In this document: piece after piece, positions 45,276-54,970 of the stretch
Numbering within the stretch: position 1 is the stretch's first letter
How the letters are laid out: each line of letters opens with the position of its first letter
Assembly: GCF_030409845.1 (NCBI RefSeq)
Contig: NZ_JAUFQQ010000003.1
Span: 1,240,001 to 1,304,000 of the forward strand
Origin: Flavobacterium branchiarum
GTDB taxonomy: Bacteria; Bacteroidota; Bacteroidia; Flavobacteriales; Flavobacteriaceae
Length of the DNA: 64,000 nucleotides
Reading direction: 5' to 3'
Notes under the pieces: model-generated
Told to the model about the DNA's origin: nothing
The model's input: only the letters and a program-made list of their open reading frames with translations
Databases searched by the model: none
Program-made: the position numbers and the translations under genes

Positions 45276-47480
45276 ATGTCTGGAATTCGTATTCTTTTGA
45301 TTTTTTTTTGGATATTTTGTTTAGGTCAACCAGTGTTTGCCAAAACAGAATTACCAACTGTAGATGAAATTTCAAAAACCGCTAATATTGCGCTTAAGTA
45401 TTTAAATGAATCCGATTTTGAAAAATCACTAATCGTTTCACGTGTTGCTTTGCAACAAGCATTAATAGCTAAAGACAATAACTTAATTGCTTTCTCATAT
45501 AATATTATTGCAACAAATTATAATGAGTTTTCTGAATTTGATAAAGCAATATACTATTATAAAAAAGCACTCTCCTTTGCCAATAAAACAACTAATAATG
45601 TTTTAAAAAATAAAATTAATAATAACTTGGGTAACGTGTATTGTTTTGAAAAAAAACAATACAAAAAAGGAATTGAGCATTATAAAAAATCTCTCGAGTA
45701 CAGTAAAAAAGAAAAAGACAGCTCGCTTGTTTATTTCATTAATCTAAATATTACATGGGCATATTTTGATATTGGCGAATTTAAATTAGGCTTGCCTTAT
45801 TTTAATTACATAAGGGCGCATCATAAAGAGCACTTCAATAAGCCTTCTGTTGTTGTGTTTAATATGCTTAACGGAATGTATTACTCTCATATGAAGGATA
45901 ATGCTAAGGCTAATGAGAGTTTCTTGCAAGCAATTAAGCATGGGGTTTCTGGGGTTGTAAACTCTGATTTATTGTATTCGTATATTGAATATTCTAAGTT
46001 TTTAAATAAAATTGGAGATTATAAAAATGCATACAAATACATTGTTAAGTACAATGAGATAAAAGAAAAAATATACAATGAAGAAAAATTAAAAAAAGCT
46101 GAAAGTGCTGGGTTTAATCTTGAATTAGATGAGTATAAAAGGCAGATTGGTAAAATTGAAATTGAAAAAGGACTTCAAGATCAAAGTTTAAAGAAATCTA
46201 AGATTATAGTTTTGTTATTTGTTTTGACTTCTTGTATTTTTCTAATCTTAATAGTTACGTTGTATAAAAATGTTATTTTTAAAAAGAAGACAAATGCTAA
46301 GTTGTTATTTACAAATGAAGAACTTATCAAGGCTAAAGAACAAGCAGAAGAAGCTTCCATTCTTAAAACGCAATTTATATCTACAATAAGCCATGAATTA
46401 CGTACGCCTTTATATGGTGTTGTTGGGATAACAAATATGTTATTAGAAGAGCATAAGGAATTAGCAAGAAGTAAGCATTTGAGTTCTTTGAAGTTCTCGG
46501 CTAGGTATTTATTGTCTTTAGTTAATGATATTCTTCAAATTAATAAAATTGAAGAGAATAAAATTGTACTCGAAAGTTTGACTTTTAATATGACTGACGA
46601 GATTAACATGATTAAAAATTCATTGTCTTTTTTGTCTCAAAAAAATAACAATCAGATTACAGTAATGATTGACCCAGCTATTCCAGAATATCTGATTGGG
46701 GACAAACTTAGATTTGCTCAAATTTTAATGAACTTAGTGAGTAATGCTTTAAAATTTACTAAAAATGGAGAAGTGTCTGTTATTGCAAACTTGGTAGAAG
46801 TCATTGGTAAAGCAAACTTTATTGAATTTCAGATAAAAGATACTGGAATGGGCATTGCAGCTGTAGATCAGGATAAAATTTTTGAGAAGTTTGTACAAGT
46901 TGGGCGAAATGAAGAGGATTATCAAGGAACTGGTTTAGGGTTGACAATTGTGAAACGATTGTTAAGTTTGTTTGGAAGTTCAATCTCTTTAGAAAGTAAT
47001 GTTGGGGAAGGGACGGTATTTACATTTACAATAGTTTTTGAACATGATCTTGAGAGGACAAAAAGTATAATTAATGAAATTCAGGTTGATTTAACGTGTA
47101 GTCAAATGTTTAAAGTCTTAGTTGTCGAGGATAATTTAATTAATCAAATAGTTACTAAGAAAATTATAGAAAAGAATAATTATAGCTGTACTGTTGTTGA
47201 TGATGGGTATGCGGCTTTAGAAATATTAGATGTCGAGGATTTTGATGTGGTTTTAATGGATATTAATATGCCAATGATGAATGGGTTTGAAACTACAAGA
47301 AAAATACGTTTAAAAGGTATAAAAACGCCTATTGTAGCTTTAACAGCTTTTGATAAAGATGAAATTAGTGAAGAGGCTATTTCTGCTGGTATAAATGATA
47401 TTATAATAAAACCTTTTGAATCTGTGAAACTATTCAAAATTATAAATTGCCTTATAGTAGAAACAAAAAACGTTGGTTAG
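45276..47480 (+). CDS. TPR-containing hybrid histidine kinase / response regulator
   Basis: 734 aa from the ATG of [12 protein letters not shown] signal peptide (ending PVFAK) precedes tetratricopeptide repeats (about 25-290, [34 protein letters not shown]) in the periplasm and one membrane helix (about 308-330). The cytoplasmic part has a HisKA domain with phospho-acceptor His in [12 protein letters not shown], then HATPase motifs [18 protein letters not shown] and [13 protein letters not shown] receiver domain follows with the phospho-acceptor Asp in [13 protein letters not shown] and a Lys in IIKPFE. No separate output domain exists, so a partner regulator or phosphorelay is needed. Its 3' end overlaps the helicase gene. 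Confidence 0.9.
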   Translation: MSGIRILLIFFWIFCLGQPVFAKTELPTVDEISKTANIALKYLNESDFEKSLIVSRVALQQALIAKDNNLIAFSYNIIATNYNEFSEFDKAIYYYKKALSFANKTTNNVLKNKINNNLGNVYCFEKKQYKKGIEHYKKSLEYSKKEKDSSLVYFINLNITWAYFDIGEFKLGLPYFNYIRAHHKEHFNKPSVVVFNMLNGMYYSHMKDNAKANESFLQAIKHGVSGVVNSDLLYSYIEYSKFLNKIGDYKNAYKYIVKYNEIKEKIYNEEKLKKAESAGFNLELDEYKRQIGKIEIEKGLQDQSLKKSKIIVLLFVLTSCIFLILIVTLYKNVIFKKKTNAKLLFTNEELIKAKEQAEEASILKTQFISTISHELRTPLYGVVGITNMLLEEHKELARSKHLSSLKFSARYLLSLVNDILQINKIEENKIVLESLTFNMTDEINMIKNSLSFLSQKNNNQITVMIDPAIPEYLIGDKLRFAQILMNLVSNALKFTKNGEVSVIANLVEVIGKANFIEFQIKDTGMGIAAVDQDKIFEKFVQVGRNEEDYQGTGLGLTIVKRLLSLFGSSISLESNVGEGTVFTFTIVFEHDLERTKSIINEIQVDLTCSQMFKVLVVEDNLINQIVTKKIIEKNNYSCTVVDDGYAALEILDVEDFDVVLMDINMPMMNGFETTRKIRLKGIKTPIVALTAFDKDEISEEAISAGINDIIIKPFESVKLFKIINCLIVETKNVG

Positions 47481-47494
47481 TACCAACGTTTTTT
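47465..47494. terminator. Bidirectional terminator inside two overlapping 3' ends
   Basis: Perfect 12-bp stem AAAAAACGTTGG / CCAACGTTTTTT with a 6-nt loop TTAGTA that contains both stop codons: TAG of the kinase on the plus strand (47478-47480) and TAA of the helicase on the minus strand (47477-47479). Both messages end in A/T runs of this palindrome, so coding and termination share the same bases. Confidence 0.85.
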
Positions 47495-48730
47495 ATTTTG
47501 CTTAGATGCATCTGATTTTCTTGATTTATGTGCTCCACCACTTCGGTTTGAGTTTTTAGGCTTAGCCGTTGCTGCAGCTTCTGGACTTCCAGCATGCCAT
47601 TGATAAGGGTGGTCAGAAACTGTTTTTACATCAACTTTTATTAGTTTTTGAATGTCTTTCCAGTATCCGTGTTCGTCTTTGCTACAAAAAGAAATTGCAA
47701 CTCCTCCGTTTCCTGCACGACCCGTTCTACCAATTCGGTGAACGTATGTTTCTGGAATATTAGGTAAGTCGAAATTGATAACATACGGTAATTGATCGAT
47801 ATCAATTCCACGTGCTGCTATATCTGTAGCTACAAGAACACCAACTTCTTTGTTTTTGAAAGCATCAAGTACGCGTTGTCTTGCGTTTTGAGATTTATCA
47901 CCGTGAATTGCTTCGGCAGCGATATTGTTTTTTCTAAGTGCTTTTACAACATTATCGGCTCCGTGTTTTGTTCTAGAGAAAACCAAAACATTCGATAGTT
48001 CTTCATTTTTTATTAAATGATAAAGTAAGTTTCTTTTTTCTGTTTTTTCTACAAAATAAACACGTTGTTCTACGTTTTCTGCTGTAGATGATACAGGAGA
48101 GACTTCGACTTTTGCTGGATCTTGTAAGAACATTTCAGCTAGTTCACGAATTGCAATTGGCATTGTAGCTGAGAACAATAGTGTTTGTCTGTTTTTTGGA
48201 GTAAGTTTTACAATCTTTTTTACATCATTAATGAATCCCATGTCTAGCATTTGATCTGCTTCATCTAGGACTAAAACATGTAAATGATCTAAATCTAAAA
48301 ATCCTTGTTTTTGTAAATCAAGTAATCTTCCTGGAGTTGCTACCAGAATATCTACTCCTTTTTTAAGAGTATCTACTTGTGGATTTTGTGAAACTCCACC
48401 AAATATTGTAAGCTGTGTTAAGTTGGTGTATTTAGCATAAGTTTCAAAACTTTGTCCAATTTGTACGGCTAACTCTCTTGTAGGTGTTACTATAAGTGCA
48501 CGAATTTGCTTGGCTTTTTTTGATGAGCCTACGATTCGGTGTAATTGATGTATAATAGGAATAGCAAATGCTGCAGTTTTTCCGGTACCTGTTTGGGCAC
48601 ACCCTATTAAATCTCTTCCTGATAAAACAATCGGAATAGATTGCTCTTGGATAGGAGTAGGGTTTGTGTAGCCTTCTTCATATACGGCTTTTTGTATACT
48701 TTTTGAAAGTGATAAGTCTTCGAATAACAT
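47477..48730 (-). CDS. DEAD-box RNA helicase (RhlE-like)
   Basis: 417 aa. Motifs in order: Q motif [14 protein letters not shown], Walker [75 protein letters not shown] and [13 protein letters not shown]. The Lys/Arg/Ser-rich tail after about residue 385 ends in KRWY and is typical of RhlE-like RNA-binding tails. It unwinds RNA structures, probably in ribosome assembly or mRNA decay. It ends 4 bp inside the kinase gene. Confidence 0.93.
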   Translation of the reverse strand: MLFEDLSLSKSIQKAVYEEGYTNPTPIQEQSIPIVLSGRDLIGCAQTGTGKTAAFAIPIIHQLHRIVGSSKKAKQIRALIVTPTRELAVQIGQSFETYAKYTNLTQLTIFGGVSQNPQVDTLKKGVDILVATPGRLLDLQKQGFLDLDHLHVLVLDEADQMLDMGFINDVKKIVKLTPKNRQTLLFSATMPIAIRELAEMFLQDPAKVEVSPVSSTAENVEQRVYFVEKTEKRNLLYHLIKNEELSNVLVFSRTKHGADNVVKALRKNNIAAEAIHGDKSQNARQRVLDAFKNKEVGVLVATDIAARGIDIDQLPYVINFDLPNIPETYVHRIGRTGRAGNGGVAISFCSKDEHGYWKDIQKLIKVDVKTVSDHPYQWHAGSPEAAATAKPKNSNRSGGAHKSRKSDASKQNKKRWY

Positions 48731-48841
48731 ATTTTCGGTATTAAGAATTTAGTTTTAAGTACTAAATTTCTGTGCAAAGATAGGTTTATTCGGCTAATCG
48801 TTTATTTGATTATGGGTTTATTTGGTAAATGAAGGTATTAA

Positions 48842-49879
48842 TTAGATTTTTTGATAATTAGCTTTTATAAAATCTGTAATCAAATAGCCTATTAGTTTGC
48901 CTATTAAATGGCTGTTTTTTTCTTCACCTAAATCAGGTGCACCTTCACAAATATGGATGTAGGCTGCATTTTGATGTTGACCAAAATAAGTGATAAACTG
49001 TCTTAATTCTTCTATAGAAAAGCCACTTAGTGTCATGGCGCTACTTGCGATATTCGGAATTGCATCCAAATCAATTTCGATTCCGTAGATGTCGGTTTTA
49101 ACAAAGTCTAAAGCAAATTGCATTTCTGCATTGAAATCCTTTTCTTTTCGAATCTTCACGCTGTCATAGGTATTGTATCGAACGCGGTCTTCAATTTTTT
49201 TAATAATATCTAACACGCTTTTTGAGGTATAATTTTCGTGTAGACCAAATATGAAATATTTTTTTAAGAATCCTTCTTCATAGGCATATGAAAATCCATT
49301 TCCACTATGTCTTCCTTCGAGAATTCTAAAATCAGAATGTGCATCAAAATTAACTGCATTTATAGGTTTTCCATGTGCAAGAGCAGCTCCTTTTATGTTT
49401 CCGTAGGCATTGTTATGACCTCCACCAATGATTATTGGGATTTTTCCTGCTTTGATAACGTTAAATATAACGTGTGAAACCTCTTTGTCAACGCGCTCTA
49501 CAAGTTGGCTTAGTTTTGATCGGTCATCGATGTCGTTGAAATCAAGATGTTCTACTTCTTTCATTTCTTGGCGTACATCAATTTGACCTAAAACGACAAT
49601 ATGGTTTCCTTTGCAAAAACGATTGTGCTGGATGTTTGCAATACTCTTTATGGCACTATCCCAAGCAGATGCAGCACCTGGTCTTCCGTAATTGGCGCGG
49701 ATTCCAATATCTTCGGGAATTCCTAAAAGCACATACTTGGCTTCGCAATTTTTAAGAAAATCAATTACGTCAGCTCCCTTTGGAACTATAAGCATTTTTT
49801 CGCCAAATTTAATTTCACCACTTCTGTGATTCGTAACTTTAGCTAAGTCGTTAATAGTAAAAGGGATTAGTTTTTCCAT
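48842..49879 (-). CDS. hutG: Arginase-family formimidoylglutamase (HutG-like)
   Basis: 345 aa of the ureohydrolase superfamily. Mn-binding motifs: GGGHNNAYG (His), NFDAHSDFR (DxHxD) and GIEIDLDAIP (DxD). It hydrolyses N-formimino-L-glutamate to glutamate and formamide in histidine degradation. The hutI gene lies 1.6 kb away on the same strand, which supports this over agmatinase or arginase. hutH and hutU are absent from this window. Confidence 0.75.
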   Translation of the reverse strand: MEKLIPFTINDLAKVTNHRSGEIKFGEKMLIVPKGADVIDFLKNCEAKYVLLGIPEDIGIRANYGRPGAASAWDSAIKSIANIQHNRFCKGNHIVVLGQIDVRQEMKEVEHLDFNDIDDRSKLSQLVERVDKEVSHVIFNVIKAGKIPIIIGGGHNNAYGNIKGAALAHGKPINAVNFDAHSDFRILEGRHSGNGFSYAYEEGFLKKYFIFGLHENYTSKSVLDIIKKIEDRVRYNTYDSVKIRKEKDFNAEMQFALDFVKTDIYGIEIDLDAIPNIASSAMTLSGFSIEELRQFITYFGQHQNAAYIHICEGAPDLGEEKNSHLIGKLIGYLITDFIKANYQKI

Positions 49880-49905
49880 AAAAAAAATATATTTCCCAAA
49901 AATAA

Positions 49906-49913
49906 TATATTTG
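49906..49913 (+). promoter_or_regulatory. Candidate -7 box for the coiled-coil protein gene
   Basis: TATATTTG matches TAnnTTTG and is 64 nt before the ATG at 49977. It lies divergent to the hutG start. No clear -33 TTG. Confidence 0.4.
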
Positions 49914-49976
49914 TAGCAACTTACGTTATTAGCTTATATTAATTATTAAATTTGTTTATAAAAAATTATTTAAAAT

Positions 49977-50855
49977 ATGGAAAATCAAAAGAAGAACAAC
50001 TCGAGTCTAAAGGCAGTAATAGCGGTTTTAGCAATTTTATTGGTAGGTAGCTTAGTGTATATATATAAAATGACATCTGATTCAGAGGTTGTTAAAAATG
50101 AGCTTACTACAACCTTAACAGAGAAAGAATCTGTTATGAAAGATTTACAAGAATTAAAAGCAACTTACGATGCTGCAATTGCAGAAAACACATCTATGTC
50201 TGACGAATTAATTCAAGAAAGAGACAAAGTAGTTGGTTTAATGGATGATTTGAATAAAACGAAAGGTGATGTGTCTAAGTTTAGATCTCAAGTTCAAGCT
50301 ATGCAAGGTAAAATGAAAGTTTTAGTAGCTGAAAACGATGAGTTGAAAAAACAAAATGGTGTATTAACTGTTCAACGTGATAGTACAATTGTAGTTTTAG
50401 GAGAGTCTAAAAAATTCAATGAAGTATTAGTTGGTCAAAATGAGGAATTGGCTAAAACAGTTGAAAAAGGATCTAAATTATCTATTTTAAACACTAAAAC
50501 AGCTGCTTATAAATTAAGAAGTTCTGGAAAACAAATAGAAACTGATAAAGCTAGTAGAGCTGATGTATTGAAAATTAGTTTTACAATTGCTGAAAATCAA
50601 ATTGCTAAATCTGGAGACAAGACTTATTATATACAAGTTATTGATAGTAAGAACAATGTTTTAGGTGATAAAAAGACAGAATCATTTGGAGATAAAACTT
50701 TAGTTTACAGTTTTCAAACGAAAGTTCAATATGAGAATAAAACTGTAAACGTTTCTGAAGATTTACCAGGTAAAAATTTCGAAAAAGGAACTTACTTTAT
50801 CAATGTTTTTGATAATGATGAGTTGGTTTCAAAATCTAGTTTTACTTTAAGATAG
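49977..50855 (+). CDS. Membrane-anchored coiled-coil protein, function unknown
   Basis: 292 aa. A short Lys/Asn-rich cytoplasmic tail is followed by one membrane helix (about 12-29, AVIAVLAILLVGSLVYIYK). A long coiled coil (about 35-165) with heptads such as DLQELKATYDAAIAENTSM and MKVLVAENDELKKQ follows. The C-terminal domain (about 175-292) is beta-rich (KTYYIQVIDSKNNVLGDKK, GTYFINVFDNDELVSKS). I do not recognise a named family; similar one-helix coiled-coil proteins are common in Flavobacteriia. An envelope scaffold role is plausible. It ends in a strong terminator. Confidence 0.7.
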   Translation: MENQKKNNSSLKAVIAVLAILLVGSLVYIYKMTSDSEVVKNELTTTLTEKESVMKDLQELKATYDAAIAENTSMSDELIQERDKVVGLMDDLNKTKGDVSKFRSQVQAMQGKMKVLVAENDELKKQNGVLTVQRDSTIVVLGESKKFNEVLVGQNEELAKTVEKGSKLSILNTKTAAYKLRSSGKQIETDKASRADVLKISFTIAENQIAKSGDKTYYIQVIDSKNNVLGDKKTESFGDKTLVYSFQTKVQYENKTVNVSEDLPGKNFEKGTYFINVFDNDELVSKSSFTLR

Positions 50856-50877
50856 TAAAAGGGCTTAAAAGTTAAAA

Positions 50878-50909
50878 GGGCTGTAAAACTTAGTTTTACA
50901 GCCCCTTTT
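50878..50909. terminator. Terminator between the coiled-coil gene and the 37-aa gene
   Basis: Perfect 12-bp stem GGGCTGTAAAAC / GTTTTACAGCCC with a 3-nt loop, followed by CTTTTT. The flanking A run (50871-50877) lets it act in both directions, serving also the small gene that converges on it. Confidence 0.85.
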
Positions 50910-50922
50910 TCTTTTTAATTTA

Positions 50923-51036
50923 TTATCTAGATTTTCTTTTTTTATTCTGGTTGTCTTCTAGTTTCTTTAATGCTTTTTCTTGTTTCTTAGCCTTTAAATC
51001 TTTAGTAGATACTTTCATATTGTTTACCTTAGCCAT
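50923..51036 (-). CDS. 37-aa highly basic small protein
   Basis: A complete short frame from ATG at 51034-51036 to TAA at 50923-50925. It reads MAKVNNMKVSTKDLKAKKQE, then KALKKLEDNQNKKRKSR. Of 37 residues, about 14 are Lys or Arg and there is no signal peptide; the middle could form one amphipathic helix. It faces a bidirectional terminator and is separated from hutI by over 400 bp. I do not recognise a function; ribosome or RNA association would fit the charge, as an inference only. The frame is short enough that chance must be considered, but the clean start, stop and codon content support a real gene. Confidence 0.6.
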   Translation of the reverse strand: MAKVNNMKVSTKDLKAKKQEKALKKLEDNQNKKRKSR

Positions 51037-51402
51037 GCTCTTAATTTTTTAATTATTTAAATTGTTTAAAAAGAACCGTGATCCTAAAATTTATGGAAAT
51101 AAATAAAACTTTATATAGCGAGTATCATTATCCAATTTATGTTGGCAATGATTAGAATGTGAAAAAAATAAAGTTTATAGGATTCAATAAGCACACTCGC
51201 GGGTGCTTAATAATTCGGGAAGATTTTTAATTTAAAGGAATTAAGAAACGTAACTGGAACGTTGACATTAGGAATCATGATTATGCTAGTATTGAAACCT
51301 CTTTGTTTCAAACTAAATTTGCATAAAGCTATTATGTTGCCTAATGTATTCATAAAAAAAAAGCTATTTCTTAAAAAGTAAAGATACTGACTTATTTACT
51401 TG

Positions 51403-51457
51403 AAACAAAGGCTAAATTGTTCTTTTATAGTTTTTTAATGTAATTCAGCCTCTGTTT
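51403..51457 (-). terminator. Long-stem hairpin downstream of hutI
   Basis: In minus-strand RNA, the arm at 51442-51457 (AAACAGAGGCTGAATT) pairs over 16 bp with the arm at 51403-51418 (AATTTAGCCTTTGTTT), with two G-U pairs and a 23-nt loop. It lies 14 nt after the hutI stop. No T run follows, so it may be a weak terminator or a processing signal. The two G-U pairs occur only when read in this direction, supporting function on the minus strand. The rest of 51037-51402 shows nothing coding. Confidence 0.5.
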
Positions 51458-51470
51458 GGTTTTGTGTTTT

Positions 51471-52709
51471 TTATTTGAAAATTTCTCCTTCAATAAAAAC
51501 ACTTTCTATTAAATTACTAGCAAAAGCATAAGGCAATTGATAATAAGAGGTAATAGGTTTAGTAATTATGAAATTGGCTTTTTTGCCTATTGTTATAGAA
51601 CCGTGTGTGTTAGAAACTCCCATTGCATAAGCTCCATTTATTGTAGCGGCATTAATAGCTTCTTCGGGTGTCATTTTCATCTTGATGCAAGCAGTAGCAA
51701 CAACAAAATTCATATTACCAGATGGAGTAGAGCCAGGGTTGTAATCTGTAGCTAATGCTACTGGTAATCCTGCTTTTATCATTTCTCTTGCAGGTGTATA
51801 TGGAATGCTTAGGAAATAGGAACACGATGGCAATGCTACAGGCATTGTTTCAGTGTCTTTTAATGCTTGGATGTCCTCTGGAGTCATTATCTCAAGATGA
51901 TCGACTGAAAGAGCTTTATGTTTAACACCTGCTTGGATACCACCAATAGAATTGAATTGATTGACATGGATTTTCGGTGTTAATCCGTTTTGGACACCAG
52001 CTTCCATGATTTGTTCTGTTTCTTCTACAGAAAAATAGCCTGTTTCGCAAAATACATCGACATAATCAGCTAGTTTATTTTTAGCTATTTCGGGTAGCAT
52101 TTTGAGAATGATCTCATCAATGTATCCTTTTTTGTTTTCTTTAAATTCTAAAGGAAATGCATGTGCACCTAAAAAAGTCGCCTTTATGGTTACTGGGTAA
52201 TTTTCGCTAAGTTTTTTTATAACTCTCAGCATTTTTAGTTCTCCATCGACTGTAAGTCCGTAACCAGATTTTATTTCAACTGCTCCAGTTCCTAATCGCA
52301 TCACCTCTTCAAGTCTAGCTTTGGATTGGTTATAGATATCTTCTTCGGAAGTTTCGTTAAGTTTTTTGGCGGAATTTAAAATTCCACCACCACGATTGGC
52401 AATTTCTTCATAAGAAAGACCATTTATTCTATCTACAAATTCTTGCTCTCTGTTACCAGCATATACAATATGTGTATGACTGTCACACCAAGTTGGAAGA
52501 ATCATTTTTCCTGTAGCATCAATAGTTGTGTCAGCTTTTATTTCCGGAATACTTTCCATTGTCCCAAAGCCTGCTATTAAATTATCTTTTAAAACTAAAT
52601 AAGCATTTTTTATGGTTGGAAGAATTGCCATATCGGCTCCAGAAACTTTAGAGATTGCAGTTTCTCGAACTTGTATTAACTCTTTTATATTGATGATAAG
52701 GGTTGTCAT
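51471..52709 (-). CDS. hutI: Imidazolonepropionase
   Basis: 412 aa amidohydrolase. It opens 4-imidazolone-5-propionate to formiminoglutamate, the substrate of HutG, in histidine catabolism. Metal-site motifs: CDSHTHIVYAGNREQEF (HxH), HAFPLEFKENKKGY (His), HVNQFNSIGG and the Asp in ALATDYNPGSTPSG. The EIKSGYGL motif is diagnostic. It starts 15 nt after the glutaminyl cyclase gene, so they may share a transcript. Confidence 0.93.
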   Translation of the reverse strand: MTTLIINIKELIQVRETAISKVSGADMAILPTIKNAYLVLKDNLIAGFGTMESIPEIKADTTIDATGKMILPTWCDSHTHIVYAGNREQEFVDRINGLSYEEIANRGGGILNSAKKLNETSEEDIYNQSKARLEEVMRLGTGAVEIKSGYGLTVDGELKMLRVIKKLSENYPVTIKATFLGAHAFPLEFKENKKGYIDEIILKMLPEIAKNKLADYVDVFCETGYFSVEETEQIMEAGVQNGLTPKIHVNQFNSIGGIQAGVKHKALSVDHLEIMTPEDIQALKDTETMPVALPSCSYFLSIPYTPAREMIKAGLPVALATDYNPGSTPSGNMNFVVATACIKMKMTPEEAINAATINGAYAMGVSNTHGSITIGKKANFIITKPITSYYQLPYAFASNLIESVFIEGEIFK

Positions 52710-52724
52710 TGTGTGTGTGTTTAA

Positions 52725-53780
52725 TTATTCTGAAACAGTGATTTCGAACATTTTGTCCCAGTTTTTACCTGTTACAAAAATTGTTTTTGTTTTTGGGTTG
52801 TATGCAATTCCGTTTAAAACGTCGTCGATTGTTATACTAGGTGCTAATTGTTTGCGTAACCCTGACATATCAAGTATTCCTTCGACAGCTCCATTTGTTT
52901 GGTTTACTACAGCAATTGCATCTTTTTGGAAAACATTTACATAGAATTTTCCGTTGATTAATTCTAGCTCGTTTATAGCTTTAATTTTAGAAGTTCCTGA
53001 GTAAACATTGATGTAATCAATCATTTTTTGAGTTTCTGGATCCATCTTCCAAATCTTTTCAGTTCCATCACCTTGATAAATGTATTTACCGTCATTTGTC
53101 ATTCCCCAACCTTCAATGTCTTTGTCATATTGGAACGTTTTGATAAGTTTTAATGTATTGATATCATATATAAAACCTGTTTTTTCTTGCCAAGATAATT
53201 GGTATAGTTTGTTGTTGATGATGGTAATTCCTTCGCCAAAATATTTACTATCAAGTGTGATCTCTTTATATACTTTACCTGTTTTGTAATCGAACTTTCT
53301 AAAATAAGAATCTCCTTTTTGTCCTGTACTTTCGTAAAGGGTATCTCTGAAAAATTCTAGACCTTCAGTAAATGCTTTCACATCGTGTGGATAGGTGTTT
53401 ACAATTTTATATTTCAGTAATTTTGGTTGTACGTTTGAAACTAATTCTATTCTAGAAGTAGCTTCTGAGTTATCTCCATCAAAATAAACTACCGCTTTTA
53501 GTTTTTGGTATCCTAGTTTTTGATCTTTCAATTCAAAGTTTACTTTGTTTAAACCTTTCACCGATCCGACTTTTTTGTCGTTTACAAAGTAGGCAATACT
53601 ATCGATTTGTTTAGAATCTGGGTTTAAAACTCCTAAGGAAACAGACTGATTTGTCAGAAAATGTGCTGGAAAAGCAGAATCGTCAAAAGAAAATATAGAA
53701 TTTTCACTTTTTTTTGTCTCATTGCATCCGATTAGTGTTATTCCTAATAAAATGAAAGCTAGTGTGTTATGTTTTTTCAT
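52725..53780 (-). CDS. Plant-type glutaminyl-peptide cyclotransferase lipoprotein
   Basis: 351 aa from the ATG of MKKHNTLAF at 53780. A 48-codon open extension upstream runs into the SRP RNA gene and was rejected. The lipobox ends TLIGC. An Ig-like N-terminal stretch (about 25-100) is followed by a five-bladed propeller of the Glu_cyclase_2 type: HDVKAFTEGLEF, YFGEGITIINNKLYQLSW, EGWGMTNDGKYIYQGDG and INELELINGKFYVN, ending DVLNGIAYN. It cyclises N-terminal Gln to pyroglutamate on exported proteins. hutI follows 15 nt downstream. Confidence 0.85.
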   Translation of the reverse strand: MKKHNTLAFILLGITLIGCNETKKSENSIFSFDDSAFPAHFLTNQSVSLGVLNPDSKQIDSIAYFVNDKKVGSVKGLNKVNFELKDQKLGYQKLKAVVYFDGDNSEATSRIELVSNVQPKLLKYKIVNTYPHDVKAFTEGLEFFRDTLYESTGQKGDSYFRKFDYKTGKVYKEITLDSKYFGEGITIINNKLYQLSWQEKTGFIYDINTLKLIKTFQYDKDIEGWGMTNDGKYIYQGDGTEKIWKMDPETQKMIDYINVYSGTSKIKAINELELINGKFYVNVFQKDAIAVVNQTNGAVEGILDMSGLRKQLAPSITIDDVLNGIAYNPKTKTIFVTGKNWDKMFEITVSE

Positions 53781-53835
53781 GGTGTAAAATTTGAAGTAGG
53801 CAATATACAATGTTATTTTTATAGGCACAAAGCTC

Positions 53836-53865
53836 TTGCAAAAATATAAAAAGATTGTATATTTG
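53836..53865 (+). promoter_or_regulatory. Promoter of the SRP RNA gene
   Basis: TTG at 53836-53838 and TATATTTG at 53858-53865 with a 19-nt spacer match the Bacteroidota consensus. Transcription would start at or just before the RNA 5' end at 53870. Confidence 0.8.
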
Positions 53866-53869
53866 CACC

Positions 53870-53962
53870 GGCAAGTCCTACACGATCTGCTCCTGCAGAC
53901 TCCCCCAGGATGGGAACATAGCAAGGGTAAGTGGTTGAGCGATGCGATGTAGGTCGCTTGCC
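53870..53962 (+). ncRNA. ffs: Signal recognition particle RNA, small bacterial type (4.5S)
   Basis: About 93 nt. The ends close as GGCAAG (53870-53875) / CTTGCC (53957-53962). The conserved apical domain is present as CCCCCAGGATGGGAACAT, then AGCAAGGGTAA, which form the symmetric and asymmetric loops bound by Ffh. A T8 run directly after the closing stem gives the terminator. It lies on the plus strand, upstream of and divergent from the cyclotransferase gene. Confidence 0.9.
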
Positions 53963-54151
53963 TTTTTTTTAATCTGAATTTTTATTCAGATTTTTTTTTG
54001 AAATTAATTTAAATGTTATCTTCCTTAGGGGAGATTTTTTTATTTTTGGACCTTACTAAGTTATATTATGTTTCTCTATTGTGGGATTCACTTAAAAGAT
54101 CCTTAACGGATATAGCTTTTTATATTTAATCAATAACATATAATCTACAAT

Positions 54152-54955
54152 ATGAGTAAAGTAGTGCTGATTACAGGCGGATCTTCGGGAATTGGAAAAT
54201 CTATTGGTGAATTTTTACATAATAAGGGATTTGTAGTGTATGGAACGAGTAGAACTCCTGAGAAGGTTTTGAATTCTGTTTTTCCTTTAGTTGCTTTGGA
54301 TGTTCGTAATGCGGAGTCGATTAAAACTGCAATTACTAAAATTATTCAAACTACAGGGCGTTTAGATGTTGTTATTAATAATGCTGGTGTTGGAATTACG
54401 GGGCCTTTGGAAGAAATTCCTTCTGAAGAAATCAAGAATAACTTTGAAACTAATTTTTTTGGACCTATTGAGGTTATGAAAGCTGTTTTACCTCAAATGC
54501 GTGAGCAAAAATCGGGATTGATTATAAATATCACTTCTATAGCTGGATATATGGGATTGCCTTACAGAAGTGTTTATTCGGCTTCTAAAGGGGCACTTGA
54601 GTTGATTACTGAAGCTTTACGAATGGAAGTAAAGTCTTTTGGTATTACTATTACTAATGTTGCTCCAGGTGATTTTGCTACTAATATTGCTGCAGGGCGT
54701 TATCATGCACCTGTAATCTCTGGTTCTGCTTATGAAAAAGTATACGGAGAGGTTCTTTCTACTATGAATGAACATGTGGATGCAGGCGGTAATCCTAATG
54801 AAATGGCAGAAGCGATTTATAAAATTATGCAGACTGATAAACCAAATGTGCACTATAAAGTTGGGGCATTTATGCAGAAATTTTCAATTGTTTTGAAACG
54901 TATTCTTCCTGATAAAGTTTATGAAAAGATGTTAATGAATCATTATAAGTTGTAA
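54152..54955 (+). CDS. Short-chain dehydrogenase/reductase (SDR)
   Basis: 267 aa classical SDR. The cofactor motif is ITGGSSGIGKSIGEFL, the strand-4 motif VVINNAGVGITGPLEE, and the catalytic triad is in ITSIAGYMGLPYRSVYSASKGALE (Ser, Tyr, Lys). After the first strand come VYGTSRTPEKV, with the Arg/Ser region that favours NADP. The C-terminal part is typical of 3-oxoacyl/retinol-type SDRs, but the substrate is not evident. It stands alone on the plus strand. Confidence 0.85.
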   Translation: MSKVVLITGGSSGIGKSIGEFLHNKGFVVYGTSRTPEKVLNSVFPLVALDVRNAESIKTAITKIIQTTGRLDVVINNAGVGITGPLEEIPSEEIKNNFETNFFGPIEVMKAVLPQMREQKSGLIINITSIAGYMGLPYRSVYSASKGALELITEALRMEVKSFGITITNVAPGDFATNIAAGRYHAPVISGSAYEKVYGEVLSTMNEHVDAGGNPNEMAEAIYKIMQTDKPNVHYKVGAFMQKFSIVLKRILPDKVYEKMLMNHYKL

Positions 54956-54970
54956 TTTTGTAATGATGAT

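Noticed and set aside
50923..51036. Antitoxin or toxin role for the 37-aa protein
   Set aside because: There is no partner gene in the adjacent 400 bp and no family signature.
53781..53924. 48-codon N-terminal extension of the glutaminyl cyclase frame
   Set aside because: It runs through the SRP RNA gene and its promoter; the lipoprotein signal begins at the ATG at 53780.
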